64,000 nt of DNA from Karstenula rhodostoma CBS 690.94 (lineage: Eukaryota; Ascomycota; Dothideomycetes; Pleosporales; Didymosphaeriaceae). A program made the translations under genes and the position numbers. The notes beneath the pieces were generated by a model that searched no databases, was not told the DNA's origin, and was given only the letters and a program-made list of their open reading frames with translations. The stretch spans positions 2,155,122-2,219,121 of the forward strand of contig MU001492.1 of NCBI GenBank assembly GCA_010093485.1. Direction: 5' to 3'. This document shows positions 9,722 through 21,402 of the stretch, piece after piece. How positions within the stretch are numbered: position 1 is the stretch's first letter; each line of letters opens with the position of its first letter.

Positions 9722-10876
9722 ATGCCGCCACCACCGCCAATCCGATTGGTCAACACCGGCTACGTTGATATGCCCGATGAGGAGAACCCGGTCGAGGAAT
9801 ACAACTACTCAGACCCAACCGATGGTGAGCCCTTCATCTCGCCGGGCACCATAGCCGAAGATGACGGAGCTTGGGATGCGTACATGAGCCGAGGCCAAGA
9901 CGAGGAGATGGCCGACGCAAACGACAACGACGGGATGGAGAAGAGCGTCGCAGAGGATTACGATTGGATGGACATTGCCGACGCCGATGATGACAACAGG
10001 AAGGAGAGGAACTCAGGTGGTAGGAACCAGATCGAGCTCTCTGGTACCGCCAATGTCTCTACACCCGCCCGGAAGCGGCCTGGCAAGGCATCCCGCATGC
10101 CTCCTCGCTCCATTCCGGCCTCACTACAAGATCCAGGCCGCGTAGGTGATTCAGTCTACCGCCATCTCAATATCGAAACGTGCCCCAACCGCTCGCTCCT
10201 GGATTTCGAGGATCCTTCAAACATGGCCTCACTGTTCCGGCGCGTCAATACACCCCCGAGCACCCGCCCTGGAGCAATTCCGGGAGGTATAGGCCAGCAA
10301 GAGTATCGTCCTTACGAAGAATCCGATGCGATGCCTTTCGAGGTCATAGACGAGTCGAACCTATATCGGAGCGGGCGCTACGGCGAGACGGACGAAGGCG
10401 ATGCAAAAGGGCCCAGCGAGCCTATTCATGCTGGTGTCGACTATCATGCTCATGCCTCCCTAGTTGGTAGCTCCTACCAGGCGAGGGATGTGAAAAAGGA
10501 ACGTGCTCGGAAGCGTCAGCAGGCTCGTGACGGTGATTATGCCGCCTAGACTCCCGCGGGTTTTCAGCCTGGAATACAGATCCCCAATACAAATCAAGAC
10601 GCTGCGCAGTCTCGGGCCGGGGGACATCTGCCCGATCCTGTTCAAGTGCAGACCTTCCAAGATCCGACTCCGACTTCAGGCTTCTTTGCCGCTCCTGGCA
10701 CTGCCGGTTTTCTGCCTCTCCGAGAGGAGACCGACAGCAAAGAGACTGGCCGCAAGCACAAGCTGCACGCCAAGGAGCAAAATCCCCACTACAAGGATGG
10801 ACAGGCCAAGAAAGCGAAGCTTCCCAACGCGCCAATCTCTGGCTCTTCTTCCAGGAAGCGCACTGGCCATCACTAG
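9722..10876 (+). CDS. Acidic disordered protein; frame continues past an in-frame TAG
   Basis: ATG at 9722 gives 275 codons ending in a TAG at 10547-10549. The protein is hydrophilic and rich in Asp, Glu, Pro and Arg (DANDNDGMEKS, EDYDWMDIADADDD), with a basic cluster near its end (VKKERARKRQQ). After the TAG the same frame stays open for another 108 codons to 10876. That extension has biased, protein-like composition, ending in a lysine/arginine-rich tail (KKAKLPNAPISGSSSRKR) resembling a nuclear localisation signal. So the gene either ended early after a CAG-to-TAG change, is read through, or has an intron ending at the GGTTTTCAG acceptor near 10568. No family recognised. A nuclear location is inferred from the basic clusters only. 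Confidence 0.5.
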
Positions 10877-13676
10877 AATCGCGGAGACATAGGTGTCGGT
10901 TTTTTCACCTAAGATCGGGAACAAGCTTGGTTGGCGTGGTGGAAGCATGTCAAAGATTTTCTTAGTTCAGCGTCTCCTTTGACAGTGCTGGTGGATTTGG
11001 GCGCATTGTCATCGGACAAGGTTGCAAAGCTCAATGCTTCACGGCACTGTCTCTTTTCGAGAGACTTACTCGGGTATTTCATTGTTTAGACCGATTGCTT
11101 GTTGTTCTCTTCATTCAAGGCGTTCACAGCACCCATTGCGATGTAAAGTCTCTGCTTTGGACCTCAAGGCATTTCTGCATGTCAGAACAACCGATCTGAA
11201 TGTTTTTGTCTTTGTAGATGAGTCTACACTATTATGGACACAAAGAATAGAAATTGTGTATCCAGCACTTTCCTTGTCCCAACTTCATGCCGCTTAGGTC
11301 GGCTTAGGTCGGATGTTCGTCGTCCTGTGCAGGCTACTGTTCCTGCTAATGTCCACTCTCCTCCCCTATCACTAACCGTTTCGCGATGCATTCACTCTTC
11401 CTCAAGCTTTCGCATGCGGCAAAAGACTCAATGAAAAGAAAGGGTGTAAAGAATGAGTCTTCCGGGCAGGAGTGACGAACCGAGGTATAGATTACCAGTG
11501 ATTGTTCGCATCATCTGCCGAAAGCCAGCAGTCTTGTTGATGGTAAGATCGGGTCCTAGCATGCCGCGGCATAAGCGCTAGAACTTCCGAAGTTCCATAG
11601 CACGTATGGGCAGTCCAGTGGAGAGCCCATACGGAGTGAGAGTCTACAAGCTTCTCATATCCTCCTCATCCGACCGAAGGGCGTCTGTCCAAGCTACCGC
11701 CCTTCCCGTCCAGCGGGTGCTTGTGGTTGCGACAGAGTGAATGCCGCTCGTGAGGGACCGGGGTACCGACGCAGCGTATGGTCTCGTCGTTCTGTGTACG
11801 GGTTGCGATTGCTTGAGAGCAATGGCGGTACACCGACGAACTTACTGCGCGAGGAGTTAGAGAAGAGAGTTGTTATGCTTACCCAGTAAGGCGGGCTAAG
11901 CGAACAACAAAAGCTCCTTATGTTTTTAGCAAAAGCAAATCGACTTGGAAGTCAATTCTCAAATAGAATTTGAGGTGGTGGGTTTCTGCCTTCGTGAAAA
12001 GTGCACAAGCTCGACAAGGAGAGAAGGTGAGAGGGTGGATAGGGCGAATATATATGGTGGGTATTGCAAGGCGCTAACTACATTGGGGTATTTGCACTTG
12101 CCCGATCGGTGCGCAAGATCTAGCGCCTTGGCGCTCACCGCCTCACGTGTATTTATTCCCCACGCCGGCTTCCTGCCATCTCACCACTTTCGTGTTTAAA
12201 TTTTTCGCATTACGGCAAAGACCTTCACAGGACACGCCTCAAAGTTTTTCGCAAGAATAACGCCTGACTTCGAGTCTCGGCCATCAAGTGGAGCGAAGTC
12301 ATTGCTCGCAGCAGCTCCCTTCTCTACCTCTTCCGACATAGAGAGATCGCCGTTATAGGCGGCATACGCCTTTGAGCGATGCATTCAACCTCGACCACAT
12401 CAAGCGGCGGGACTGACGTTCATGATCAATTTTGCAGATCCTGACCAAGTAGCAATCGTCTGTTGATCAGGCGTCACGTGGCTGGAGGGCGGTAGCGCCC
12501 AGAAGAGTATACGAGAAGCTCGATGACTCCGCACTCCGTCTAGACCACGTACTCGTCGTCTAGACGTGCTATGTACCTTGGAGATTCTAGCATTGATACT
12601 TTTGGCATGCTGGGACTCAAGAATACCATCACCGAATACCTAGGATACTCGGGCGGACGATACAAGAAAGATCTGGTAAGCTATACCTCCGTTCATGGTT
12701 GTTTGACGTCTGCACAAGTAACTAGGTATTCACTACCCTCCCTTCATTGAGCAGATCACGGCATGTGAATGTTCGATGAAGGCACAACGAATGAGTGGCG
12801 AGTGGATAAGTGTGGACCAGTTATCCACGAGGCAGAAGCCACATGGATACTGCTGGCATGACTTAGTATGTAGTATACTTTGATCTCTGAGGTATCATGG
12901 CTGAAGCTATATAGTGAAAGAACCATTTAAAGACACAGCTTGGATCGAGAATGTTTTGTATAGCATTTAGACACCTAGGGGACGATTCTTGGAGTCTGAC
13001 CATCATCTACGTGGAAAACTACTCAAACCTCGAGTCTGCACTATGCTGGCAACATACTTTCCCAAGTTCAATATCGACTTTGTTGTGTGTACCTCTAGTC
13101 TGATCTTGACAGGTCTCCTCAATATTATACTGTTGTAGCATGAGCTAGGTCATAGAGTTGGACTAGGTTGCATCACAGATTATCGTGCATGTGGGCACTG
13201 GAATTATATTAACCTTCGCTAGATACAGCGTGGGCGATCGTTGTGGTGATCCAGTACACTCAGGACTTGTTCAGACCTTCCCCGAACTACCATGATGGAC
13301 CAATCGATGTCATCTTTCCCCAGCACCTTTGTGATTCTTCTCTTTTGCCGTAAAGATACAATGCTTCCGCTTCCAGTCGGACAACCACGATTATTAATAT
13401 TCATCTATCCAAATATGAACCTTCGCGAGCTTCTGGAAGCCGCGGCATATTCATCTATCCATCCACACAACTAGCTCGACGTTGCCTCGAAGCTCCCCGC
13501 CTACACAAATGCAGCCTAGCGCCATGACAAATGCATCATCCATCCTACCATCCCCACTTCCCCATTACCCCATACATCCATCTCATCGCTAATTATAAAA
13601 CCAACCTCCCGACTGACCAGCTTGTTGCATGCACATCTTCCAACCTCTCAGATCCTTGAATCGAACAGTACTTACC
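10877..13676. other. Gene-free stretch of 2.8 kb
   Basis: No gene, transposon or RNA recognised. The longest frames are below 95 codons and lack family features. The eight-base palindrome GTCTAGAC occurs twice around 12538-12565, without further structure. Close to 13677 it should hold the DUF427 promoter. Confidence 0.5.
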
Positions 13677-14656
13677 ATGGCCGACACATCCGAGTAAGTA
13701 ATCTTCCCTCGAGTAGTATTGGTATATGGATTATGTTGACCAAAACAGCCTCACCAAGCTCGCACAGAAGCTCGCTTCCGAAGGACCGCACAAGATCGAG
13801 GCCACGCCGCGCCGGGTGCGCGCACTGTTCGGCGGGGCCTACGTACTCGATACTACGAAAGCGTATCACGTGTGGGAACATCCCTATTACCCACAGTACG
13901 ACCCTCCCTCCCTCCACGACATCTCCAAATCCACATTCAAGTCCTCTCACCCAGAACGCTCATACATCACTATTCCCCTCTTACCCAAATACGAGACAAT
14001 CCACAAGCACATCTCCCACCCCTCAGCTCTCTAACAAACCCCCAAGATTCTACATCCCCACCACCGCCCTAACCCCCTCCGCCAACCTAACAAAAACCTC
14101 CTCCGTCCCAGGCACAGCCGACAAAGTCCACTACGGCACCCTCTCCTCCACCAACAAGTCCACAAACAAAAAACACACCACCGACCGCGTCCTCATCTTC
14201 GCCACCAAAACCCTCCACAACCTCGTGAAGATAGACTTCGCCGCGCTCGACCAGTGGTTCGAGGAAGACGTCCCCATCTACCAGCACCCCAAGGACCCCT
14301 ACAAGAGAATCGACATCCTGCCCTCGACGCGCAGCGTCAAAGTCGCTCTAGAGGGTGTTATCTTGGCGGAATCGGCTGCCCCGCTGTTCCTGCTCGAGAC
14401 GTCCCTGCGTGCGAGGTACTATCTCCCGCCGACGAGTGTGAATTGGGAGGTTTTGGCGGAGAGTGACACGGTTACGTATTGTCCTTATAAAGGACGTGCG
14501 AATTACTATAATGTCACTGTTGAGGGGAAGGAGTATAGGGATTTGGTGTGGTATTACCGGTACCCTACGGCAGAGAGCGCGGCGGTGGCGGGGCACTTGT
14601 GCTTTTATAATGAGAAGGTTGATGTGTGGGTTGATGGGGTGCAGGAGGAGCGGTAG
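13677..14656 (+). CDS. DUF427 domain protein
   Basis: Three exons inferred: 13677-13693, 13749-13895 and 14047-14656, 257 aa. Intron 1 has GTAAGT and a TTGAC branch. Intron 2 (151 nt) starts GTACGA, has a perfect CTAAC branch and ends CCAAG. Removing it joins HPYYPQ to FYIPTTAL, exactly where DUF427 proteins have a continuous PQYYLP-like segment. N-terminal RRVRALFGGAYVLDTTKAYHVWEHP and C-terminal TVTYCPYKGRANYY, DLVWYYRYP and GHLCFYNEKVDVWVDG are the family signatures; two DUF427 units appear to be present. The biochemical role of the family is not established. It lies tail-to-tail with VPS23, 147 bp away. Confidence 0.88.
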
Positions 14657-14803
14657 GGGCGAGGTGTAGAGGCGGGGAGGTGGGTGGAGTAGATATTGAG
14701 TCGGGAAGGGGAGGTAGAGGCACGAACACGTTCTTGTGAGGGTGGAGTGGTTGGTATGGAAATTTTCCAATATACGACGTATGAAGCGAGATAGCTGCGG
14801 GGG

Positions 14804-16798
14804 CTATCGCATCCCGTACTCGTCCAAGCCCATGCCGCGCGCGATCTTCTTCCCCAGTGCCTTCTTGAGGAACTGCTCGCGGGCGAGAGCTCGTGTTTGC
14901 TAATAGTCGTTAGCCCAGATCCGACGCACATGGAGAATAGCATCGACATACCTTGACAAAAACATCTGCCCCGATCCTCCCCTTATCCAACGCCCGCCCT
15001 AGTACAAACAACGCTTCGCTTATCCCTCTCTCTTCCGCCGCCACTGTATAGAGCTGTCCGCCCACCACCGTCGGCGCAACAAGCACATCATCCACATCCG
15101 GAGCCTTCCTCTTCCTCGCGTCCTCCATCACCCTATCCGCTTCCTTCATAGCGTCGCGCAGTATCTGCTCGTTGGATCCAAGCGCAGCGTCGAGCTGTTG
15201 CAACTGATCAAGCTCGGATTGCAAGCGGGCGTATGCGTTTTGGAGTGCAGCTTGCTGCGCTTGAAGAGGTGCGACAGCGGCATTGTTTTGCGAGACGGTT
15301 TGCCGGATTTGAGCGGTGAGAGTTGAGGAGAGGGCGTGTAGGAGAGCGTCTTTTTCGGGATTGGGAGGGACGGGTGGTACATGGAGAGGCTGTTGAGGTC
15401 CTCTCTGCGAGGGCAGAGTGACTTCCAGAGAATCCATATCCATCAGGTTTGGCGGGGGCGCTGGAGGCTGAGGAGGCTGCTGGGGTGGTCGTTGTTGATG
15501 CTGCGGATATCGCTGGGGTGGGTAGTGTTGGGGAGGGCCTTGCTGGTACGGCGACTGGACTGGCGGAGCTCCATACTGTTGTGCCTGCTGTGGCGGAGGT
15601 TTTTGGTATTGCTGCGACAGTGAGTATTGGGGTGGATGGGGTTGTTGCGGCGCTTGGTGTTGATGATGCCTATTCGCTGATCGTTGATCTTCTGGGGTCA
15701 TGGGACTCACAGGGCTCCCTATCCCATGGGATTGCGGAGGGTAGTTTTGGGACTGCACGTGCGGGCGATGCGGCTTGGCCATCGGGGTTGCTGGGCTCAT
15801 GTCGTAGCTTGTTTGCCGTGGTGCTTGATGAGGTGGTCCCTGTTGCTGCCAGTGGGATTGGCCGGCATAGCTATTTCTCTGTGGCTGTTGATACTGATTT
15901 TGATGTTGTGGGGCTTGCTGTGTAGGGTGCGGTGGCAACGGCGGTGGCTGCGAGTATCGATCATGCTGCGATTGTGGTTGAGGAGTCGGTCTGCCCTGCT
16001 CGTACGGCTTCGGCGGTTTCGGCGGAGGTGCTGGAGCGCCCGATGAAGGGCCTGGCGAAGGCGAAGCAGCATGCGCGCCCTGCATTGACCGTCTCCACTC
16101 CGACGGCGGAGGAGGTACAGGAGGGGGTGCTTGCGCAGTGGGCGCATTGTACTGCGGTTGTTGTACTTTGGAGCGCACGGGCGGTTCCTTTGCGAACACG
16201 CCCTTCAGGACAGCCAGGAAGTCGTACAGCGTACTCTTCTGCCCAGTATCAGCGCTCAAGTTGTTCTGGCTTGCTGTGTGAAGGCAAGCGCTGCGGCGCA
16301 TGGTGCACTCACATCCCAATACTTCCCCCATTGCGCGAGATAGGGGTGGTAGACCCTTCCGTCGCCGCTGACATGTTGGCCCGGTCTTACAAGCATATCC
16401 GGCGACGGCGTCACGTATACTATCGGCGGTTCTCGGGGGTAGGTATGCGGCACCCATATCGCGATCGGAAAGCCAAACGTCTGGCCGCGAAACAGCACCG
16501 CTATCGTTCCGCTGAGCTGCAACAGCAGCGCTGAAGCTCCATTCTCGTATGCTGGTATCGTCAGTAAGGACGGGCAGGTGAGGCGGCGCAGCTGGGCGCA
16601 TACTGTAGACCTCGGTGCGTGGGGACAGCGATGGGTAGTTGGACAGCGTCTCGGCGACGTCGTGGTACGTGCGATTCACGTCTGCATATTCCTGCCAAGC
16701 AAGCGTCAGTAAATGTGCATAACTGCATGCGCGGGGCTCTCTACGCTCGGTAGGACGCTGTATAGCCAGTTGAGCACCTTCTCTGGCACTCCGGCCAT
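14804..16798 (-). CDS. VPS23: ESCRT-I subunit Vps23/Tsg101 homolog
   Basis: Five exons inferred: 16745-16798, 16604-16691, 16313-16551, 14952-16238 and 14804-14899, 587 aa. Residues 18 to about 155 form a UEV domain (ubiquitin E2 variant without the catalytic Cys), with TEVYTYENGAS, FPIAIWVPHTYPREPP and GQHVSGDGRVYHPYLAQW. A long Pro/Gln/Tyr-rich linker follows, then a coiled coil and the C-terminal steadiness box (ISEALFVLGRALDKG, then QTRALAREQFLKKAL after the last intron). In known systems Vps23 binds ubiquitinated cargo and Vps28/Vps37 on endosomes and, in fungi, also supports pH signalling. The introns have GTGAGT-type donors and CTGAC/CTAAC branch points, so the model is robust. Only the linker is divergent, as usual. 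Confidence 0.93.
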
Positions 16799-17227
16799 GC
16801 TGTGGTGAGGTTCGAGTGTTTGGCGGGGGAGCTACCGGGATGGGGCCTCAGTAGAACCGCATCATCGACACCGCACCTTGGCGCGTAGATGGGGCGGGAC
16901 GAGCCTCAAAAGTTTGTACAGGAACTAAGAAAACAATGTATTTGTATATCATGTTCAGAGCCTGAAGTCGGATTGACGATGTCCGCAGGGGCAGCGTATG
17001 TCTCCACATCACAATTCCTTGGTTCAGGCAGCCATGTTATGCTTCGAAAACCATATTTGTTAAACGCTCAATGCAATCCTAAAGCAGAGCTCCATAGTAG
17101 TATATTACAGCGAACGCTGGTCGTTGTCGTCATAAACGCCGCAGTGAGCGTGGTCACCCAGAAATGTGCACCAAGCCATCCGCATCTCCCCTATTGTACA
17201 GTTTGCCGGGTATTCCTTCCATCAAGC
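16799..17227. other. Intergenic, VPS23 promoter and NFS1 3' region
   Basis: Two minus-strand genes in tandem leave 429 bp. A plus-strand frame at 16889-17335 overlaps the NFS1 3' end and looks like a shadow. Nothing else seen. Confidence 0.5.
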
Positions 17228-19009
17228 TTAGTGCTGGCTCCACTCAATCGTGTTGAGGTCGACACCTTCCTGCACCAGTTCCCAGAGCGGGCTGAGCTCG
17301 CGAAGGAACGTCACGCGCTCCTTCACTGCCTTTAGCACGTAGTCGATTTCCTCTTGGGTGGTGAAACGGCCAATACCGAATCGGATACTGCTGTGCGCGC
17401 TTTCGTCGCTGCTGCCGAGTGCTCGGAGGACGTAGCTGGGTTCCAGGGACGCCGATGTGCAGGCGCTACCCGATGAGAGGGCAATATCCTTGAGCGCCAT
17501 CAAGAGCGACTCGCCCTCGACGTAGGCGAATGAGACGTTGACGCATCCTGGGTAATGTCGTTCGCGATCGCCGTTCAGGGTGGTGTGCTCCATTGCAAGG
17601 AGACCTTCAAGCAGGCGGTTGGAGAGAGCTGTGATGCGCTTTGTGTCATACTATGTGTCGTCAGCTACCAGGTCAACAGCTTGATGGCGGGGAAGCAAGA
17701 GCAACTGCAAAGACTCATAAACGTTGCACGTTTGTCAACATGGCGTGTCGGTGTCACCCAACTTCTGAAAGCCATGCATGTATAGTGCTAATAATCATCG
17801 GAAAACAAATGGAAGACAGACGCAAGTCCGAAAGGCAAGAGATACATACCTCCATTTCTTGCTTGGCAAGGCGTGCCGCCTCGCCAATACCGACGCTCAA
17901 GAAGGGTGCCAGAGTACCGCTTCTCAAACCACGCTCCTGACCGCCACCACTGATGATGGGGTCAAGGCGGACTCTTGGCCGGCGTCGGACATAGCATGCG
18001 CCAATTCCTTTGGGACCGTAGAGCTTGTGGCCGGATATCGACATGAGGTCCACGTTCATCTTGTTGACGTCGAGGGGGATCTTGCCGACGGCTTGGGCAG
18101 CATCGGTGTGGAAGTAAACCTTCTTGGAACGGCACAGCTTTCCAATCTCTTCGACGGGCTGAACAACACCGATCTCGTTGTTGACAGTCATGATGCTGAC
18201 GAGTGCGGTTTCGGGCCGTATCGCCGCTTCGAGCTGAGCCATGTCGACCAGGCCGTTGGGCTGTACGGGGAGGTAGGTGATCTGGTAGCCCTCGTCCTGC
18301 AAATGGCGACAGCTGTCCAAGACACACTTGTGTTCGGTCTGGCAGGTGATGATGTGGTTCTTCTTTCCTCCGCGCTTGAAGAAGCGCGCTACACCCTTGA
18401 TGGACATGTTGTTGCTCTCGGTGGCGCCGCTCGTGAAGATGATTTCCTTGGGGTCTGCGCCAATGAGGTTGGCAATGTGCTCGCGGGATTGCTCGACGGC
18501 CTTGTCCGTTTCCCAGCCGTAGGCGTGAGTGCGCGAATGCGGGTTGCCGTACAGGCCGGTCATGAATGGCAGCATGGCATCGAGCACACGCGGATCCATG
18601 GGGGTAGTCGCCTGGGCATCGAGATAGATTGGCCTACTTCCCTCGTCCATGATTGTGGCCTGCTTGAGAATGCCTTTGGATAATCAGTATACGCCACATG
18701 GTAGATGACGAGGAATGAAGTACCTGCTGCGGGACTCATCATGGCATCCGCGCCCATACGGGTCGAGGGCATGGTCGCATCCTCTGCCTTCGTGCCGGTC
18801 TGCTTCAAGAAAGCCTTCTGGTCGGCCTTGATGGCGGTGTCGACATTGACAGTCGCCTTGGAGGGCTTCGTCTCGGATACATAATTTCGCTGGCCAGTGG
18901 CGCTGACGATGGCGGCGCGGGCAGAGGCACGGGAGAAGGCGGAAGAGGGATACCGACGGGACGCGATGCGGAGGGCCTGCCTCGCAGCTGAGGGAGCGAT
19001 GTGCGACAT
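17228..19009 (-). CDS. NFS1: Mitochondrial cysteine desulfurase Nfs1
   Basis: Three exons inferred: 18724-19009, 17850-18673 and 17228-17650, 510 aa. The first exon encodes an Arg/Ala/Ser-rich mitochondrial presequence ([19 protein letters not shown]). The catalytic part is strongly conserved: [15 protein letters not shown] at its start, [10 protein letters not shown], the PLP lysine in [12 protein letters not shown], and the sulfur-accepting Cys in [16 protein letters not shown]. It ends in the family-typical [12 protein letters not shown]. The protein takes sulfur from L-cysteine for Fe-S cluster assembly in the mitochondrial matrix and supplies tRNA thiolation. Intron 2 is 199 nt, long for this locus. 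Divergent from RVS167 with 530 bp between the start codons. Confidence 0.96.
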
Positions 19010-19539
19010 GGTGGTGGATGGGGTCAGATGGGGTCGCCACACAAGCTTTTGGCTGCGAGGTAGCTTCAGTACATGACTAAGACACCTGCCCCGGGCAGTT
19101 CGACCACTACTGTCTATCTCCGGCCTTGGCAGTGTGTGCACCACCGCGAGCCCGGACGACGCTCGGAAGCATCGGCCCAGCTGAGCACCAATGTTGAGTT
19201 TCCGCACGGTTTCCTTTTCCTCGGCGCGCTGAACAGACTCCAGAGGCTGTTCGTCGCCCATTGAAGGTTCCGCGTATCCGCTTTGGCGCCTTCACATGAC
19301 CCTCAGAGCTCTAGCGCGTGCCACACTGCACCGCCACTCACAGCCCGCGAGCGTACGTCACTTCGGAAGCGACAAGAAGACCTTCAAAGAGGGCCCGAGC
19401 CACGCCCGCAGACGCCCCATATACCCAGTCCCGCTCCACTGCCGTCTCCCTGCTCCCTGCTCCCGCCGACCGCACCTCCGCGTCCCGATCCCCCAAATCC
19501 CCACGTTTATCTCCAGCAAAACTACCACAGCCGCGACCA

Positions 19540-21106
19540 ATGAGCTGGAAGGGCCTTACTAAGAGCGTCACTCGGGTACGCCGGGGCTCCACGCCGATGA
19601 CGCGCGCCCAAGATGGCTGACAGCTCTGTGTAGGCGCCGCAGACGTTCAAGCAAAAGTTCAATCTTGTGCGTCTCCCTCTCGACCGTCCTGCCCGCTCGT
19701 CCAGCCTTTGCGCCCGATCCCGGAACCGCGGGGCACCAAGCTAACCAAGGCCACTCGCAGGGCGAAATCACAAAGGACGCCGTCTACATAGATGCCGAGC
19801 GGCGCTTTGAGGAGCTGGAGAAGGAGACCAAGAAGCTCCATGAAGAATCCAAAAAGTAGGGCATTCGCACCATGTTTCCGCGAGCGATGCTGACGCGCTT
19901 GCAGGTACTTCCAAGCCATAAATGGTTCGTAGTCTCGCGCCTCCCCCACCACCAGCATGGCTTAACGTCGCATAGGCATGCTCACCCATCAGATCGAGTT
20001 CTCCAAAGCTGTCGCCGAAATATACAAACCTATCTCTGGGCGCATGTCGGACCCTGACTCGTTCCACGATGAAGGGAATCAGGCGGGCATCGCAGCATGC
20101 GAAGAATATGAAGGCATCGTCAAGGAGCTACAGGAAACACTGAAACCGGAGCTGGAAATGATCGAGACGCGTGTTATCAAGCCGGCGGACCAGCTACTCG
20201 AAATTATCAAGGCGGTACGGAAAATGGCCTTGAAGCGCGATCACAAGCAGCTTGACTACGACCGCCACCGAGCGGCGCTCAAGAAGCTGGAGGACAAGAA
20301 AGATAAGACGCTCAAGGACGAGAAGGCCATGTACCGCGCCGAGGCAGACGTCGAGCAAGCCACTCAGGATTACAACTACTTTAATGACCTGCTTAAGGAT
20401 GAGCTGCCCAAACTTTTCAAACTGGAGCGACAATTCATCCAACCACTCTTCCAGTCCTTCTACTACATGCAGCTCAACGTTTTCTACACCCTCCACGAGC
20501 GCATGCAAAATATCGACATTGGCTACTTCGACCTCACCCTTGACATCGAAGCCGCATACGAGAAGAAGCGCGGCGACGTACAAGCGCAAGCCGAGGCCAT
20601 TTCTATGGTCAAGTTCAAGACAGCCGGCGGTCGCAAACCAGGTCAGGGGTCCAAGTACGCAACGAAAGCTCTGGAGGCCAAGTCAGAACGAAGACCCACC
20701 CTCACAGATGGAACAGACACACCGCCTCCACCCTATAGTCCTACGCCAGGCGCCGGCGCGCTCACGAGTCCACCAGGATCTGCAACGAGTTGGGGATCGG
20801 TCGCTAAATCGAAGGGCGCAGCACCACCCCCACCAAAACCCAAACCATCGAGGCTCAGCGGCGTGCCAGCGGCCAAAACAGCTACCGCGTTGTACGACTA
20901 CGAGGCGCAGGCCGAGGGCGATCTTTCCTTCATCACAGGCGATGTCATCGAGCTCGTCACGTGGACAGAGAACGTGAATGAGTGGTGGATTGGCAAGGTT
21001 CGCGGCAAGCAGGGGCAGTTCCCAGGTAGGCAAATTCATACTCGCTGGAACGTTTGGATCGCAAGCTAACAGCGTCTTAGGTAATTATGTTCAGTTTAAC
21101 GCGTAA
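19540..21106 (+). CDS. RVS167: BAR-SH3 endocytic protein (amphiphysin-like Rvs167/Hob1)
   Basis: Six exons inferred: 19540-19575, 19634-19666, 19761-19855, 19905-19924, 19976-21025 and 21081-21106, 419 aa. It begins [23 protein letters not shown], with four small 5' exons as is common for this gene. The BAR domain spans about residues 15-260 and is helical and charged ([28 protein letters not shown]). A Pro/Ser/Thr linker follows, then an SH3 domain ([33 protein letters not shown]) ends the protein, completed only by the last 26-nt exon. Known homologs bind curved plasma membrane with Rvs161 and act in endocytic vesicle scission and actin organisation. Confidence 0.93.
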
Positions 21107-21402
21107 AGACGGAGAAATACACATAGATTCTGTTTCCGGTGGCATGTCCTCGGTTTAGCGGGGACGAGTCGCGGCTTTTGTTGGTTAGTATGGTGGAGCT
21201 CTTGTACATGAGCCAGGCAGACGCAGGCCTTTACTTTCTTAAGCTTAATATTGAGAACTATACGTATCCACATCACTCCTTTTTGAAAGGCTTTAAAGAT
21301 TCACAACCCAACGGCCGCGACGCACAATGGGCCACAATGCTTTTCTGCAACGCATGGGCTCCAATGATACTGTGTCAAGCTTTCTCTATGGTTTGGTCGT
21401 CT

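Noticed and set aside
13896..14046. Frameshift in the DUF427 gene
   Set aside because: A 151-nt intron with a perfect CTAAC branch explains the frame change and restores the conserved PQFYIP segment.
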